Assembly (NCBI RefSeq): GCF_027409185.1
Contig: NC_084468.1
Coordinates: 98,456,001-98,520,000, forward strand
From: Cynocephalus volans
Taxonomy: Eukaryota; Chordata; Mammalia; Dermoptera; Cynocephalidae
Length of the DNA stretch: 64,000 bases
Reading direction: 5' to 3'
Under the pieces are notes generated by a model. That model ran no database searches, was not told the DNA's origin, and saw only the letters and a list, made by a program, of their open reading frames with translations. The position numbers and the translations under genes are program-made. This document shows positions 47,980-59,819 of this stretch, one piece after another. Each line of letters begins with the position of its first letter. The stretch's first letter is position 1.

Positions 47980-48920
47980 TACTATCCCTTCCAGGAGTAC
48001 AAAATTGTGAAGATAAAATAATGACAATATGTAATGTTATATATAATATAATGACAATAGAAAAAGCCATTATATATTAAACAATTCATATGTACAGGCA
48101 CTATGATAAGCATCTTATAAGGAGATTCTGAAACAGAATTTCGGGGATAGGAAGATATTTTAGGCAGGGGTGTCTTCTTTCTGAAATCATCTCACTTGCT
48201 GTGTTCTACTGTCTTCAGAGAAGACCAGCCATGCCTTACACTGACTGGCCTTTGCTGGTGATGTGCAAATGAAACTACTCTTTCACTGACAAGAGGTAAA
48301 ATACAAAAGAAAAAGAAAAGTTTCAGAAGACATTGTTCCAGAAATATTATTCTTATTGTAAACCTATCATTAAAGGGGAGCCCATCATTGCTAACTTACA
48401 AAAAAAAAAAAAAAAAATGCTGACTAACTCTTAGCACTTTGTATTCATTCAATGCTATGTGCATGGCTATCTTCTCCTGGATCCTAAGTTCCTTCTAGGA
48501 TGAGGCCAAACAATTGTTCCTCTTTCTTCCCTTTCTAAGTTCTCTGATTGATTCAGATTTATATTGAGAGTCTCTGAAACTGATGGCTACTGCAAAGTCC
48601 TAGCGTAGGCTTTATTGCAGCATCCTGGAAAATTCCTAGGTCTGTGTACTAGTGTCCACTCTTTCAAATTCTCAGTCCCTTTCTTTTTTTTGACATGCAC
48701 TCAAGCAGACTCCATAACTTGGCATATGCGTAAGTGAATGACAGCACTGGGCACGCTTTTGCTGCATTGAAAGACCAGGAGGTTTCTTTCTCCCTTGTGG
48801 AAATTCTCAGATGCCTAAGCTGGCAAAGAATTGAACTCACGTCTATTATGTGCTCATCTAGTTCATTCACTCATAACAAACGCACATAAGACACTATTCT
48901 CGGTCATAAGAAATAAGGGT
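47980..48920. other. Intergenic DNA without recognised genes
   Basis: Contains an A-run at 48400-48417. Nothing else recognised. Confidence 0.4.
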
Positions 48921-48940
48921 TTAAAAAACTATCTGCCAGT

Positions 48941-49103
48941 GGGCCAGCCTATGGCTCACTTGGGAGAGTGTGGTGCTGATAACACCAAGGCCACGGGTTT
49001 GGATCCCTATATAGGGATGGCCGGTTAGCTCACTTGGGAGAGTGTGGTGCTGACAACACCAAGTCAAGGGTTAAGATTCCCTTACCGGTCATCTTTAAAA
49101 AAA
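48941..49103 (+). mobile_element. Dimeric CYN-SINE with 18-bp TSD
   Basis: Two tRNA-like units in tandem. Unit 1 (GGGCCAGCCTATGGCTCACT ... GGATCCCTATATAGGGATGG) runs directly into unit 2 (CCGGTTAGCTCACTTGGGAG ... GGTTAAGATTCCC), followed by one poly(A). Both units show GGTGCTGA(T/C)AACACC in the anticodon arm. Perfect duplication AAAAAACTATCTGCCAGT at 48923-48940 and 49104-49121. Confidence 0.95.
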
Positions 49104-49139
49104 AAAAAACTATCTGCCAGTTATTGTATTAATCCTTCG

Positions 49140-49300
49140 AAATATATTATTTTAACATTTAACACTTAAATTTGCAGTTATGTATTGTTAGCCCCATTTT
49201 GCCTGTGGAAATTGAAGCTTAGAGAAATAAAATTGTTTGATGAAATTCCTGCAACTAGTAAGTGGCAAAGTCAGGAGTAAAATTTCAAGTTTATCTGACA
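49140..49300 (-). repeat. MIR-like remnant
   Basis: Weak reversed MIR pattern: AATTGAAGCTTAGAGAAATA, then GCAACTAGTAAGTGGCAAAG. Confidence 0.55.
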
Positions 49301-49304
49301 TCAA

Positions 49305-51300
49305 AGCCTGTTTTACCAGCGCAAGTGGTAACATTTTAAAAATACAATATAAATGTCAAGCGCAGTCTATATATAGTTTCATATTCTGTGGGACACTATA
49401 CAAAATTAAACTATTTAAATTGTGTATTCCCGTGGCAAGAGATCTCTGATCTTTTACTGAGGCAAGAATGTTTCCCGAACACAAAGAGATCCACTAACTA
49501 AGGCAAGGCTGATCACTAGAAACCCTAAGAAATCACTCAGTGCTAGCTGGAATGTCTCAGACATTTGCGTTGTAGGGTTAATACAGAAGAGTAGGAGTTT
49601 AGTTGTATCATGTCTTAACGTGTGTCTCAAGGACAGAATGGAGGAGGGAGGTAAAGGGCAGGCACTTGATGTTCGGCAGGAGGCCAGGTGCAAGATGAGA
49701 AGCAACAGCAGCTGAGGACCCAATAAAAAGAACCACGGGGCCTTGGAAAACTGTCCTTCCTCTTTCACCTTGACTTATTTTTTCCACTTTCTTCTATATC
49801 TAGCATCAATCTTCTCTTACTTTGTGTTTTCTGCTCCCTGAACTGAATAGGTAAGGCCTCCTAAATCCCTCTAAGAAAAACATCAAGAGGATGTGAAACT
49901 TCAAAGATGCAGCTTTTGATTTTTTTCAAAGATGAAAAATTAGGTTTGTCCCCATTGTTGACGACAAATGACACAGACAAGTGCAGGTGAAGTTCAAGGA
50001 ACATATGATATACATTCATATATAAATATAAAAAGATACAGAATGGTATATGCCAAGAGTTAGTTTTGTTGCTTGGATTATAGCTCTTAGGTTTCTTTTT
50101 CTTTTCCTTTTCTATTTTATAACAGTTAAAGGTGATCAGGGATTGCTTTTTTAATAATTGAAAAAGGTTATTTTTCATTTTAAAATATGCATAAATGATG
50201 ACTTAACAATACAAGGTGGAAAACTGGCATGTAAGTTAGAAAGTTTGCACAAGACAGATGCAGCACCAAGGCAGTATTAAAGAAATTCAAAACAATAGGT
50301 GACTAGTTAAGGAAAATCTGCACAGTCTGATATAGAGGTTTCTGCAACTTATTTCCACTCTCCAGGAAAGACTGTTTGGAGGACCCCTTTAGAGTGCTAA
50401 GGGAGAACTAAGAAAACCACTTAGTTTGCCAGAGCAACTTAATTAAGCTCTGTGATGGATGGGTTAACAATAGTCAAAGATAGATCATATTATTACCCAA
50501 GTGAATTTCATAGAAAAATGAATAAATGAATAGGTGAAAGAAATAAGGTAAGAGAGTCGTAAAAATGGCTCCTGTTTTTTAGTACATACTATGTGTCAGA
50601 TTCTGTGCTAAGCCCTCCATGACTAATCCTTAAAGTAACTGACAAGATAGGTACTATTATCAACATCATAATCTTCCTTTTATGTCTGAGGTTTTCTTTC
50701 ATTTATTCATCTACTCATTTATTCCACAGATTTGTTGTGGTCATTAAAAAAGTATGCTCATGAAAACTGTTACATGGAGAAATGTTAAGCAAATAAGTTG
50801 GGATGCCAAATTGTATTTATAGTAGGAATACAAGTAAGGTTTTTTAAAAAATAAAAATACTCTGAGCATTAAAAAATACTGGCAGGAGATCCACTGGTCG
50901 TCTAGCTGTTACTGATTGTAAACTGTTTTTCTTATTTCTATCTCTCTGTATTTCTAAAATTTTCCTAAAAAGTTTGTTAATTTTGAAGTGAAATTAATAA
51001 TAAAACCATGGTAATGAAATTTTAAAAATAACTACCTTTTCATATATCAATCAAATACTTTGAGAAAGATTGTTCTTGTGAGACTTGACTGAAGATTTAA
51101 AAGCTTAGATCTCTATAAAGGAGGTCTTTTCATGTTCACCAAGTTTGTCTAATTTTTATCTTAGATATACATATATTGAATAGAGGAATATAATTAAAAT
51201 TAATTTTAAGATATTAGACAAAACATTCATTACTTTTAATCCAGCAATTCAGATCTAAAATTTCGGCCTAATATTGTAATCCAAAAGAAGAAGCACTCCT
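49305..51300. other. Intergenic DNA without recognised genes
   Basis: About 2 kb. 50570-50680 has weak MIR/L2-like wording (ATACTATGTGTCAGATTCTG). No gene recognised. Confidence 0.4.
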
Positions 51301-51314
51301 TCAGTGCTATTTAT

Positions 51315-51435
51315 TTTTTTATTTTTAAATTCTATTTTTAAAATTCTCCTTTTTTTTTGGTGGCTGGCCAGTATGGGGATCCAAACTCTTGACCTTGGCT
51401 TTAACAATATATTTTTATTTATTTATTTATTTTTA
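51315..51435 (-). mobile_element. 5'-truncated CYN-SINE joined to an L1-like tail
   Basis: Between duplicates CAGTGCTATTTAT (51302-51314 and 51436-51448) lie an A-rich tail, the reversed SINE 3' part (GGTGGCTGGCCAGTATGGGG, TCTTGACCTTGGC), and beyond its truncated 5' end a (TTTA)n run like the L1 3' tail of this genome. One pair of duplicates encloses both. Confidence 0.75.
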
Positions 51436-51632
51436 CAGTGCTATTTATAATAAGGCAGAATTGGAAGAAACTGCATGGAGAATAGTTTTTAAATTGTTAT
51501 GTATACACTCTGTATTATACACCTATTATAAACATTGATTTTAAATGCCATGGAGACAAAAGGCAAAGCTGAATATACAGTATGGACAAAAGACTATTCC
51601 CAATATTTTTATTATGTAAAAATATGTATGCA

Positions 51633-51780
51633 GGGCCGAGCCCGTGGCGCACTTGGTAGAGTGCTGCGCTGGCAGCGCAGCGACGCTCCCGCCGCGGGTT
51701 CGGATCCTATATAGGACTGACAGGTGCACTCACTGGCTGAGTGCCGGTCACGAAAAAACGACAAAAAAAAAAATATATAT
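51633..51780 (+). mobile_element. CYN-SINE, long form with TSD
   Basis: GGGCCGAGCCCGTGGCGCAC, GGTTCGGATCC, GAGTGCCGGTCACGAAAAAA, poly(A). Duplication ATATGTATGCA at 51622-51632 and 51781-51791. Confidence 0.96.
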
Positions 51781-51989
51781 ATATGTATGCATTTTGCAAA
51801 GTTCTAGGAAAGGAATATACAAAAAAATTAATATTAGGCTTAGGGAGGTGTGATTATGTATGATTTCCGCCCTATTTTCTAAACTTCCTTTAAAAATTTT
51901 TTTAATAAATATAGTTTGTCTTTTAAAGGAAAAAAATGTCTAAAAAATTATCACCCAAAAAACAACTCTGAAGCAAGAGAGGTTACTTT

Positions 51990-52235
51990 ATATGGCAACT
52001 AGTCTGGGTTTGGGCACTGGTAGTAAGTGACATGGCTCTAAGCCTAGCTCTCTCCCCTTTGCTCTCTGTGTGAATTTGGATAAGTCACTCTACCTCTCTC
52101 AGCCTCAGTTTTCTCATCTGTAAAAGGAGGAGGAGGACGATGATAACAACATCTATCTTGTCAGTTAATTTAAGGATTAGTCATGGAGTGCTTAGCACAG
52201 CATCTGACACATAATACATACCAATAAATGAGAGC
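51990..52235 (+). repeat. MIR ancient SINE
   Basis: GATAAGTCACTCTACCTCTC, CAGCCTCAGTTTTCTCATC, TAAAAGGAGG, and a 3' part with GCACAGCATCTGACACATA. Confidence 0.85.
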
Positions 52236-52373
52236 TATCTTTACTGACTCTTACCTAATTTCTTTCATCTATTCATTTATTCATCAAACCTCCTTCAAGG
52301 GGCCATGCCCTCAGCATTCTGAAAGTAGAAAAGAGTCATTCTCTATTAAAAGTCAGAGAATGACGTTTAATGG

Positions 52374-52484
52374 GGGCTGGCTGGTTGGCTCAGTTGATTA
52401 GAGTTCAGCCTTCTAACACAAGGTCAAGGGTCTGGATCCCCATACAGGCCAGCTGCCAAATAATTATAATAATGATAATAGTAA
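52374..52484 (+). mobile_element. CYN-SINE, short form
   Basis: GGGCTGGCTGGTTGGCTCAG, AAGGTCAAGGGTCTGGATCC, AGGCCAGCTGCC and an (AAT)-rich tail instead of pure A. No clean duplication found. Confidence 0.88.
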
Positions 52485-52670
52485 AAGTCAAAGAGATCTA
52501 CAGGTGCATTTGGGATTAGCTATGCATAAGAAATTTCCTAAATAGAAACTGGCTGTTGGTAAGATCAACAGAACTCAGGACAGGGCTAACTTTTCCATTA
52601 GGCACAGTAGACAGTGTCAAGGGCCCACAAAAATGTTTTAAGTTATTTTATAACCAGAAGAAAAAAATGA

Positions 52671-52820
52671 GGGCTGGCCGGTTTGCTCAGTTGGTTAGAA
52701 TGCAAACTTGTTAATATTCCTGTACCGGCCAGCTGCCAAAAAAAAAAAAAAAAAAAAATGCAGTCTTGTAACATCAAGGTCAAGGGTTCAGTCTTCCATA
52801 CTGGCCAGCCACTGAAAGAA
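52671..52820 (+). mobile_element. CYN-SINE, short form, split by a nested SINE
   Basis: The head GGGCTGGCCGGTTTGCTCAG up to AATGCA (52704) resumes at GTCTTGTAACATCAAGGTC (52763 on), GGGTTCAGTCTTCC and CTGGCCAGCCACTG. The interruption (52705-52756) carries its own poly(A). Confidence 0.85.
52705..52756 (+). mobile_element. 5'-truncated CYN-SINE nested in another
   Basis: AACTTGTTAATATTCCTGTA, CCGGCCAGCTGCC and about 20 A, flanked by AATGCA at 52699-52704 and 52757-52762. Confidence 0.8.
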
Positions 52821-53056
52821 AAAAAAAGAAGAAAATGACTTTTAGGTTGGAGAAAATATTTTAATATATGGTATTAATATGTTCCTCTCTATATTGTAAA
52901 ATACAGTTATAAAATACAGTTTTCTATTTAAAAGGGACCCACAAAGATAAAATTGCCTTGAGCCCAAGAAAGTCATAATGTGGCCCTGCCCCTCTAGGTG
53001 TAATCAGCACTCTAATAATGCACTCGAAGCTCTAAATTTAAAAATATCATGCTGTT

Positions 53057-53185
53057 GGGCCGAGCCCGTGGCACACTCGGGAGATGCTCCTGCCGCGGGT
53101 TTGGATCCTATATAGGAATGGCCGGTGCACTCACTGGCTGAGTGCCGGTCATGAAAAAGACAAAAAAAAAAAAAAAAAAAAAAAA
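53057..53185 (+). mobile_element. CYN-SINE, long form, internal deletion
   Basis: GGGCCGAGCCCGTGGCACAC then CGGGAG jumps directly to ATGCTCCTGCCGCGGG, losing about 22-24 bases that hold the anticodon-arm equivalent. The rest is intact (GGTTTGGATCC, CTGAGTGCCGGTCATG, poly A). Duplication ATC(A/G)TGCTGTT at 53046-53056 and 53186-53196. Confidence 0.93.
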
Positions 53186-53199
53186 ATCGTGCTGTTAAA

Positions 53200-54890
53200 A
53201 GTACATTGAACTTAGAAATAGTGACACTGAAATGGCATTAGCTATAATGGTATTATTAGGTAGTCTAGGAAACGATCAACAACATTTCACATTTACCCTA
53301 CAGACCTCAAAGAGGAGAGACAATGGTATTTGGAGGTGCACTAGAAAGTCATGCTGTCTGGAGGAGACTGCAAAATGGTTTAGTGGAATATCAACTAATT
53401 CCTCTTCCCCATCTGTGCACAGCAAACAACCTTCTCATGTCCTTGTCTTTGTATTTCTTTCATCGTCTGTGTGTTACAATTAGTTGTTTGGGAGTCTGTT
53501 GTCCTCATGTGACTGTAAAGGGCAAAAATCATGTATGACTCATCATTTACCCATATTGAATTGCATATAACAGGCATTTAATATGTCCTTGTTGAATTTA
53601 TTATTAAGCTAATTACCCAGATACCTAGTTAATAGGAAAGGAGTGATCTGCAAATAGGACACATATAATTCAGTCACCAGTGAGCTATACACTTTTTAAA
53701 AAATAAATAAATTGCGTTTATGGCATGTGAGTTTGGGTAGCTTGAACCATTTTCCTTAGAAGGTAATCATCGTTGGGTAAACTATCAAGGTCCCAGATCA
53801 GAAGGGCTGAAGAAAGAACTGACTTTAACCTGCATTACCCTTGCAGAAAGTATGTTGCCAAAGTATTCTTAGCTTTAGGAGCTCCTCAGTCCTCTTATTC
53901 TCTGGTTAACTTTGTTTCAAAATTGCTACTGCACATCCCAATAGAAACATCCATAAAGGATGTGAACAGAAAAATAAATGGTAGATAAACTATGATATAT
54001 GTGTATAATATAACATGCAAATTACAGCAACCATGGAAAATCTTTTCATTTTTTTCCTTGAAAATTGGTGATTTAAAAAAAATTTACCACTCAGTGCTGA
54101 CAAGGGTTCAATGAGAAGAAAGTGATCATCTGCTGCTGGTAGGTATATAATTAATATTTTTAAGAAAACAATTAAACAATTTCTTGAAGAGCCTTCAAGA
54201 AAGTTCTATTCTTTGACCTAGAAATTCCATTTCTAGAATTTTTTTCCTTAAGCAAATAAATCAAATATGTGGGAATGGCCAAGAAAAATATGGTATATTC
54301 ATAAAATAAAATATGATGTAGCCATTAAAGATGATATTTTTGAAAAACTTTAAATGACATGCTAAGGGAACTGTGCTGAGTGAAAAAAATATCAGGTGCA
54401 AAATTCTATATAAAGTATGACTCCAATTATCTTATGTTACATATATCTTAGACAATATATAAATTAGAAATAAAAGGATAAGAAGGAACCTTGTTAAATA
54501 TGTTAAAAAATGAAAGGAGGAATATATGTTAAAATTTCAAGATTTTAATACTTAAGTGGGGACTTTAATTTTTCTTTATGTTTTATTTTTCCCTTCAAGA
54601 TATCTTCAGTGAATATTGGTTTTATAATCAGAAAAAAATGTTCTTGAAGAATGTGCTTCTAAAATCCATTAGACTGAAATGTTTTCTTGCCTTTGTCTTT
54701 CCGGCATCCAGCACATTTACTAGCATTCTGTCGGCACGCAAAAATACTGGATAAAAAAGTATATGAAAGGATGAATGAACAAACGAGCAAATAAATAAGA
54801 CAAAGTCATAGGGATTCAGGTCACTTTGACTACTATCCATTCTCAGATTTGTCAGGTTTAGTTCATAAACAACACGGATCTGACCTTTCT
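53200..54890. other. Intergenic DNA, weak old L1-like phrases
   Basis: 54000-54560 has a diluted L1 3'-type pattern (AAATGACATGCTAAGGGAAC). No gene recognised. Confidence 0.4.
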
Positions 54891-54899
54891 TACCTCATA

Positions 54900-55510
54900 C
54901 ACTGACACCATAGTATCAAGCTACTGAGTCTGCACAACTAGACCATTGCAATAGCATCTTAACTGACCCCTCTACTTGTTCTTGTCCCCTACAACTTATT
55001 CTTTATAAAGCAGGCAGAGTGTGACTCAGAACTTAATCACTCCTCTCCTCTAAAACCTCCAATGTCAATGTCAATGAAAATGAAATGTAAAGTCCTTCCA
55101 ATGGACTATCAGGCTCTATGAATTGACTCCCACCCTCTGACCTCATCTTCTACCCTTGTTTACTCCAGTCCAGCCACGTTAGCTTTTTGCTCTTGCCTTA
55201 GATCTTTACACCTGCTTGTCCTCTGCCTGGAATGCTCTTCCCCAAAATAACTTCAAGGCTTGCTCCATCACTTCATTTAGGTCCCTGTGCAAATGTCAGC
55301 ACATCAGAGAGAACATCCCAGATACTTCTATTAAAAATAGCACCATTCCTCTCCATCACTCCCCTGTCATTCTCTGTCCTCTTACTCTGCTTTGTTTTTC
55401 TTCATAGTCCTTATAACCACTGGATATAATATATATTTATTTGTTTAACATATATCTCCTCTCCCACCTCCTGGCTAAAATGTAAACTTGATCAAAGCAA
55501 GGGCTTTTGT
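54900..55510 (+). repeat. L2 (LINE-2) 3' portion
   Basis: CTCTGCCTGGAATGCTCTTC, TTTAGGTCCCTGTGCAAATG, AATAGCACCATTCC, CTGCTTTGTTTTTCTTCATA, and CTAAAATGTAAACTTGATC are in the L2 3'-end order. Confidence 0.8.
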
Positions 55511-55896
55511 TGTTGCTTTTTCACTGTTATTCACAAAATTAATTCCTTACAAAATTAATTTTTTGAAAATTCAAACACAAATATTGTCAAAGGATTAAAG
55601 ATACATCCTTAAAGATTTGTAATAAGGACATCCTAAATTCATTTATTTTTTAACCTCAACTTTGAAAGCTAAAATTTCCAAAATGTCCATGTTGAAAAAT
55701 AATGTGTTAAAGCATACTTGTACCATGAGAATTACAAGACATCTAGTATAAAGGTGCCATAATGTACCTTGCAGACCAAATTATAAATATTTTGATTGTA
55801 TTATTAATATATTTTAATGTATTAGTTAGCATTAATTTATAATGTAGGTATTCCAAAACCAACTGGTTTCAATCTCGTACCTGACACTAGCAGGGT

Positions 55897-56190
55897 GAGC
55901 TTGGGTTCTGTCCCATAGAAGCATAATGTGAGACAAATCCAGTAATTAAAAATTTTTTAGTAGCCAGGTTTAAAAAAACGTGAAAAGAAACAGGTAAAAT
56001 TAATTTTAATAACATATTTCACTTAAGTAATATATCTAAAATATTTCCACATGCAATTAATGTAAACCAATACCAGTGAGACAGTTTACATTCTGTATGT
56101 GCTTTACACCTAGATCTCAACTCAGACAAGCCACATTTCAAGCGCTCAATTGCCACATGCACTAGTACTGGCTACTGTATTGAACATTGC
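55897..56190. repeat. Ancient dispersed repeat (as 29605-29900, opposite strand)
   Basis: GTAGCCAGGTTTAAAAAAAC, then AATTAATTTTAATAACATAT, AGCCACATTTCAAGCGCTC and GGCTACTGTATTGAAC. It is the opposite-strand counterpart of the block at 29605. Confidence 0.5.
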
Positions 56191-56199
56191 AGGCTTATT

Positions 56200-57575
56200 T
56201 CTTCTCTATAAAATTTGCATAATAATATTATCTGTCTCATGATTAAATTTGTTAATGGATACAAAGTGCTTGCACAGACTCAGGATTTAAAAAGGAAAAC
56301 TTGTTAATGGTATTGCAGGAAGTAGCCAGGGAGAGCTCACTGGTCAGAGGCTGGGAAAACCTCTCCTCATTTCCTTAGTACATAAAATTACAAGCTTGCT
56401 GTAATATTGGAAAATAGCCCAAGACCCTCTGCAAGAGTGGCCTGGTGTGTTCTACAGGGGAAGAGGGGGTTGTTGACACTCAGAGTAGAGAGGGGAGATC
56501 TCATGACAGGAAGATCAGCAAGGCTGTAATTATAAGTTAGCAAAGGTCACAGGGGCACTGATAGCATACCTTTGAAAGAGATCACAAGATTTGCCCAGTA
56601 AAACATTAATGATTTTGTTGAGAAATTAGTGTTCTTTCTCTAATCACTGACATGTAGCCCTATCTTATTTTGGAGAAACTCATTTCTGCAATAGGAAGTG
56701 ATAAAAAAAAAGCAACTGCTCTTAAATTATTATTTAATGTATTTGCAAACAATTCAGGAGGAAGAGTGTTTTTATCTTCATTTTCCAGGCTAGGAATTCT
56801 ATATATGAAATCAGGAAAGAATAGATAGTTTATCCAAAAGTCACCTAAAGGGATGACAGAACAAAGCTTTTGACCTGGGTTCATCTATTTCCCAAACTCA
56901 TGTTCTTTTCATTTCACTCTATACTGACAAGTATCACAGATTGTGCCAAATATTTAGATCAAATACATTTTTAGATTTGTCTTTTCACAATATCACATCT
57001 TAACACTGTTACCTAATAGGCATATATGTATGAGTATTAATTTCTATTTTTGTGGATTTTAGTTTTTGAAATGGTACTAAATTTTACACATTAATACTGC
57101 ACCTGTCCAGAATGCAAAGAATCATGAAGTAAAAAAATTATTCTGAGTAGGCAAAATAGTTGCTATGAAGTCCAGTGCCCTAGAGTTCACGACCATTCTT
57201 GTAAGAGAGTCTACAGAACCTCATTTTGAATTTGTTTATATTTTGCATAGTTACAGCACTTTTCATGGTGTTGCTTCCAAACTTGTAACATTAGAATGGT
57301 GTTAGAGGAAAAACAGCAGTTTCATGTGGCATATTAACAATAGTAATAAGTGGCAAGTGATTTCCTATCAACAAGAAAGAAAAAAGAAAAATATAAAAAG
57401 GGAAAAAAATACTCCAGAAAATAGTGATAGACATTTAGTAGGGTCAAACGGTCCCAGTATTTTTTAGCAAGCAGAGAGGTTATAACACATCTTAGAAATG
57501 TTTCCACAAAAATGATTAATATAAAAATATTTTGGAGCTTATAAGGAATATCATCAACTATCCTCAAAAGTCTCC
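56200..57575. other. Intergenic DNA without recognised genes
   Basis: No exon, RNA gene or lineage-specific repeat recognised. Confidence 0.4.
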
Positions 57576-57581
57576 ATGTGT

Positions 57582-57619
57582 CCATTCATTCATCCATCCA
57601 TCCACCCATCCATCCACCC
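57582..57619. repeat. (TCCA)n microsatellite
   Basis: CATTCATCCATCCATCCACC-type tandem tetranucleotides. Confidence 0.9.
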
Positions 57620-57629
57620 CTTAGATAAA

Positions 57630-58435
57630 TTGAATTCAGTATCTAGGGAGTTCATATTCAAGTGGGGAGAAGACACACATAAATCATCACAGCATAGTAA
57701 CACTATATAGTACAATTCCTGTCACATAATAGGCACTCAATAATTGTTTATTAAGTGATTGAATGAATGCATAACATAGGTAAAATGAGAGCATAAAACA
57801 GAGGAATTTAAATTAGACTGGTAGGGGGTAGGGGTAACTGAGCCTAGAATAAGGACCTTGAGGTGTGTTTTATAGAAGGAAGGGGAGCATTTGAGTAATA
57901 GGGAGCAGGATGTTTGAAGGCAAGGTGGTGGAAACAAGTAAGGTACGCTCAGGGCACTGTGTGCAGTGCAGCGTGTAGGAATGGCTGGGGATGATGCAAG
58001 AGCCACAGGCAGGGACCAGATTGTGAAGAGCTTTGTGCATTAAGCTGAAGAGTTTGGATTTTTATCCTGAATAGTATGAAGAGTCTTTGAAGGAGTGGAA
58101 GCAGAGGTGCCACTTGGTTAGACCTTTTGTTTTAGAAAGATCATTCTAGGACAGATCACAGGATCAGAGTCAGAGAGAACAGTCAGAAAGTCCCTGCAGT
58201 AAAACAGGGGTAAAAAGGGTGAAAGCCTGAAATAAGATAGTGGCAACCACAAAGAAAAAGAAGGGGACTGCTACAAAAGAAGTTGGTTTGGAGAGAATTT
58301 AATGACTGATGTGGGGAAGATTAGAGGGAGAGAAGAAGATTAGGATAATCCCTGAATTTCTGGTTTTCATTGTGAGAATGCAGAGAAGCAGCTGAAGTTG
58401 GTTTTGCACATGCTGAGTTTGAGATGCTTAACAGG
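57630..58435 (+). repeat. Ancient mammal-wide dispersed repeat
   Basis: Same family style as 47510: AGGGACCAGATTGTGAAGAG, TTGGATTTTTATCCTGAAT, TTTAGAAAGATCATTCTAGG. 58440-59300 holds nothing recognised. Confidence 0.45.
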
Positions 58436-59308
58436 CTTGAATAGTTGACCTATACAGAATGTTTTATCCTCATCCTGTTCATTTAGCATTACTATTCTTC
58501 ATATATCCCCTTGCATTGGTTAAAAGAGGAAAAGGAAACAGAGAAGGGAAGAAACTCTTAAGGACACAAACTAAAACTTTGCTTGAATGTCAAACTGCAA
58601 AACAATATTGAAGTAATTATCTTAAAAGCTAACTAACTAATAAAGTACTTTTAGCAGAAATAGGAAAATAATTGTTTCATTTTGGGGTCACTGAAATAAA
58701 TTACCCTCCATTTCTCTCCTGTTCTCTCTGATCTATTTCAGTAAAGTCACATTTATGCACCATATGCAAACCGATGAAATTTGGTATTCAAATTTTCCCA
58801 ATTGCCTATGAATATTCTGCTCCTACTTACAGAGCATGTATTAATTGACAAAAACATAAAGGGTTAAATGTACATTTTCCCATCTATAAAACTGTCTAAC
58901 TTTATTTCTTCTTCTTAAATTCCCTCTATGATCTCAAGAGCTAACATCTCAAAGGAAAGAAATTCCATCATATGGCAGAATTCTTATATATATCTGTACA
59001 GTCGTTTTACATTCTTATTTCCTCTTTTAGAAAACTGCTTCTTGACAGAGTACTAACTCACATTTTCTGAAACACTTTATTTAGCTGTTTCAGCAATTTT
59101 GAGGTTCAATGTGTCCTGAACTTGTAGTTTTCTCATTCTTCCTTTTTCTTCAAAGTGTCCTAACCTTTCTGAATGGGCAATATTATCTTAATATACTAAG
59201 ATAATTCTTGCCCTTCAACAGGAAGTTGTTCCAAACACTAGAGTGAGCCTATAAAAGAGCACTTCACCCTTTTGACCTATTCAGATAGTTGGTTTCCACA
59301 TTGGCTCT

Positions 59309-59412
59309 ATTTTTTTTTTTTTTTTTCTGGCAGCTGGCCAGTATGGGGATCCAAACCCTTGACCTTGGTGTTATAAAACCATGCTCCAACCAACTGAGCT
59401 AACTGGCCAGCC
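59309..59412 (-). mobile_element. CYN-SINE, short form
   Basis: Reversed: poly(T), CTGGCAGCTGGCCAGTATGG, GGATCCAAACCCTTGACC, CAACTGAGCTAACTGGCCAG. Imperfect duplicate CCACATTGGCTCT / CCAATTTGGCTCT at 59296-59308 and 59414-59426. Confidence 0.93.
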
Positions 59413-59819
59413 TCCAATTTGGCTCTTTATGTATTAGGCATGCTGCCCTCGAGGAAGTGGAAATTATCCCAGTGGAGAAGAAGGTCAGAGCCTATTCTGG
59501 AGATTTCATTCAGTCTAAGATTACTATTCTTGTTCCCTAAGGTTAAATTGAATTGTGTTGACCAAATGATTATATACATATAAATGCAGTGGTACTCATT
59601 TTTATATTTTCTAACTTTATACATTTCCTATTGGAAAGACTGTCTTGGGCTTCACTCAAGGCCATATTCATAATTTTACCATTACACTCCTGAACACAAG
59701 GCTATGCCTAAATTAATTTCAATGCAATCCTTGACTCTTAAGAGTCACTTGTACTTGGTTTCTTAAACTGTGTTGTGATAGAAGATGCTGTGGTGTCTGG
59801 TATAAGATTCTAATGTATA

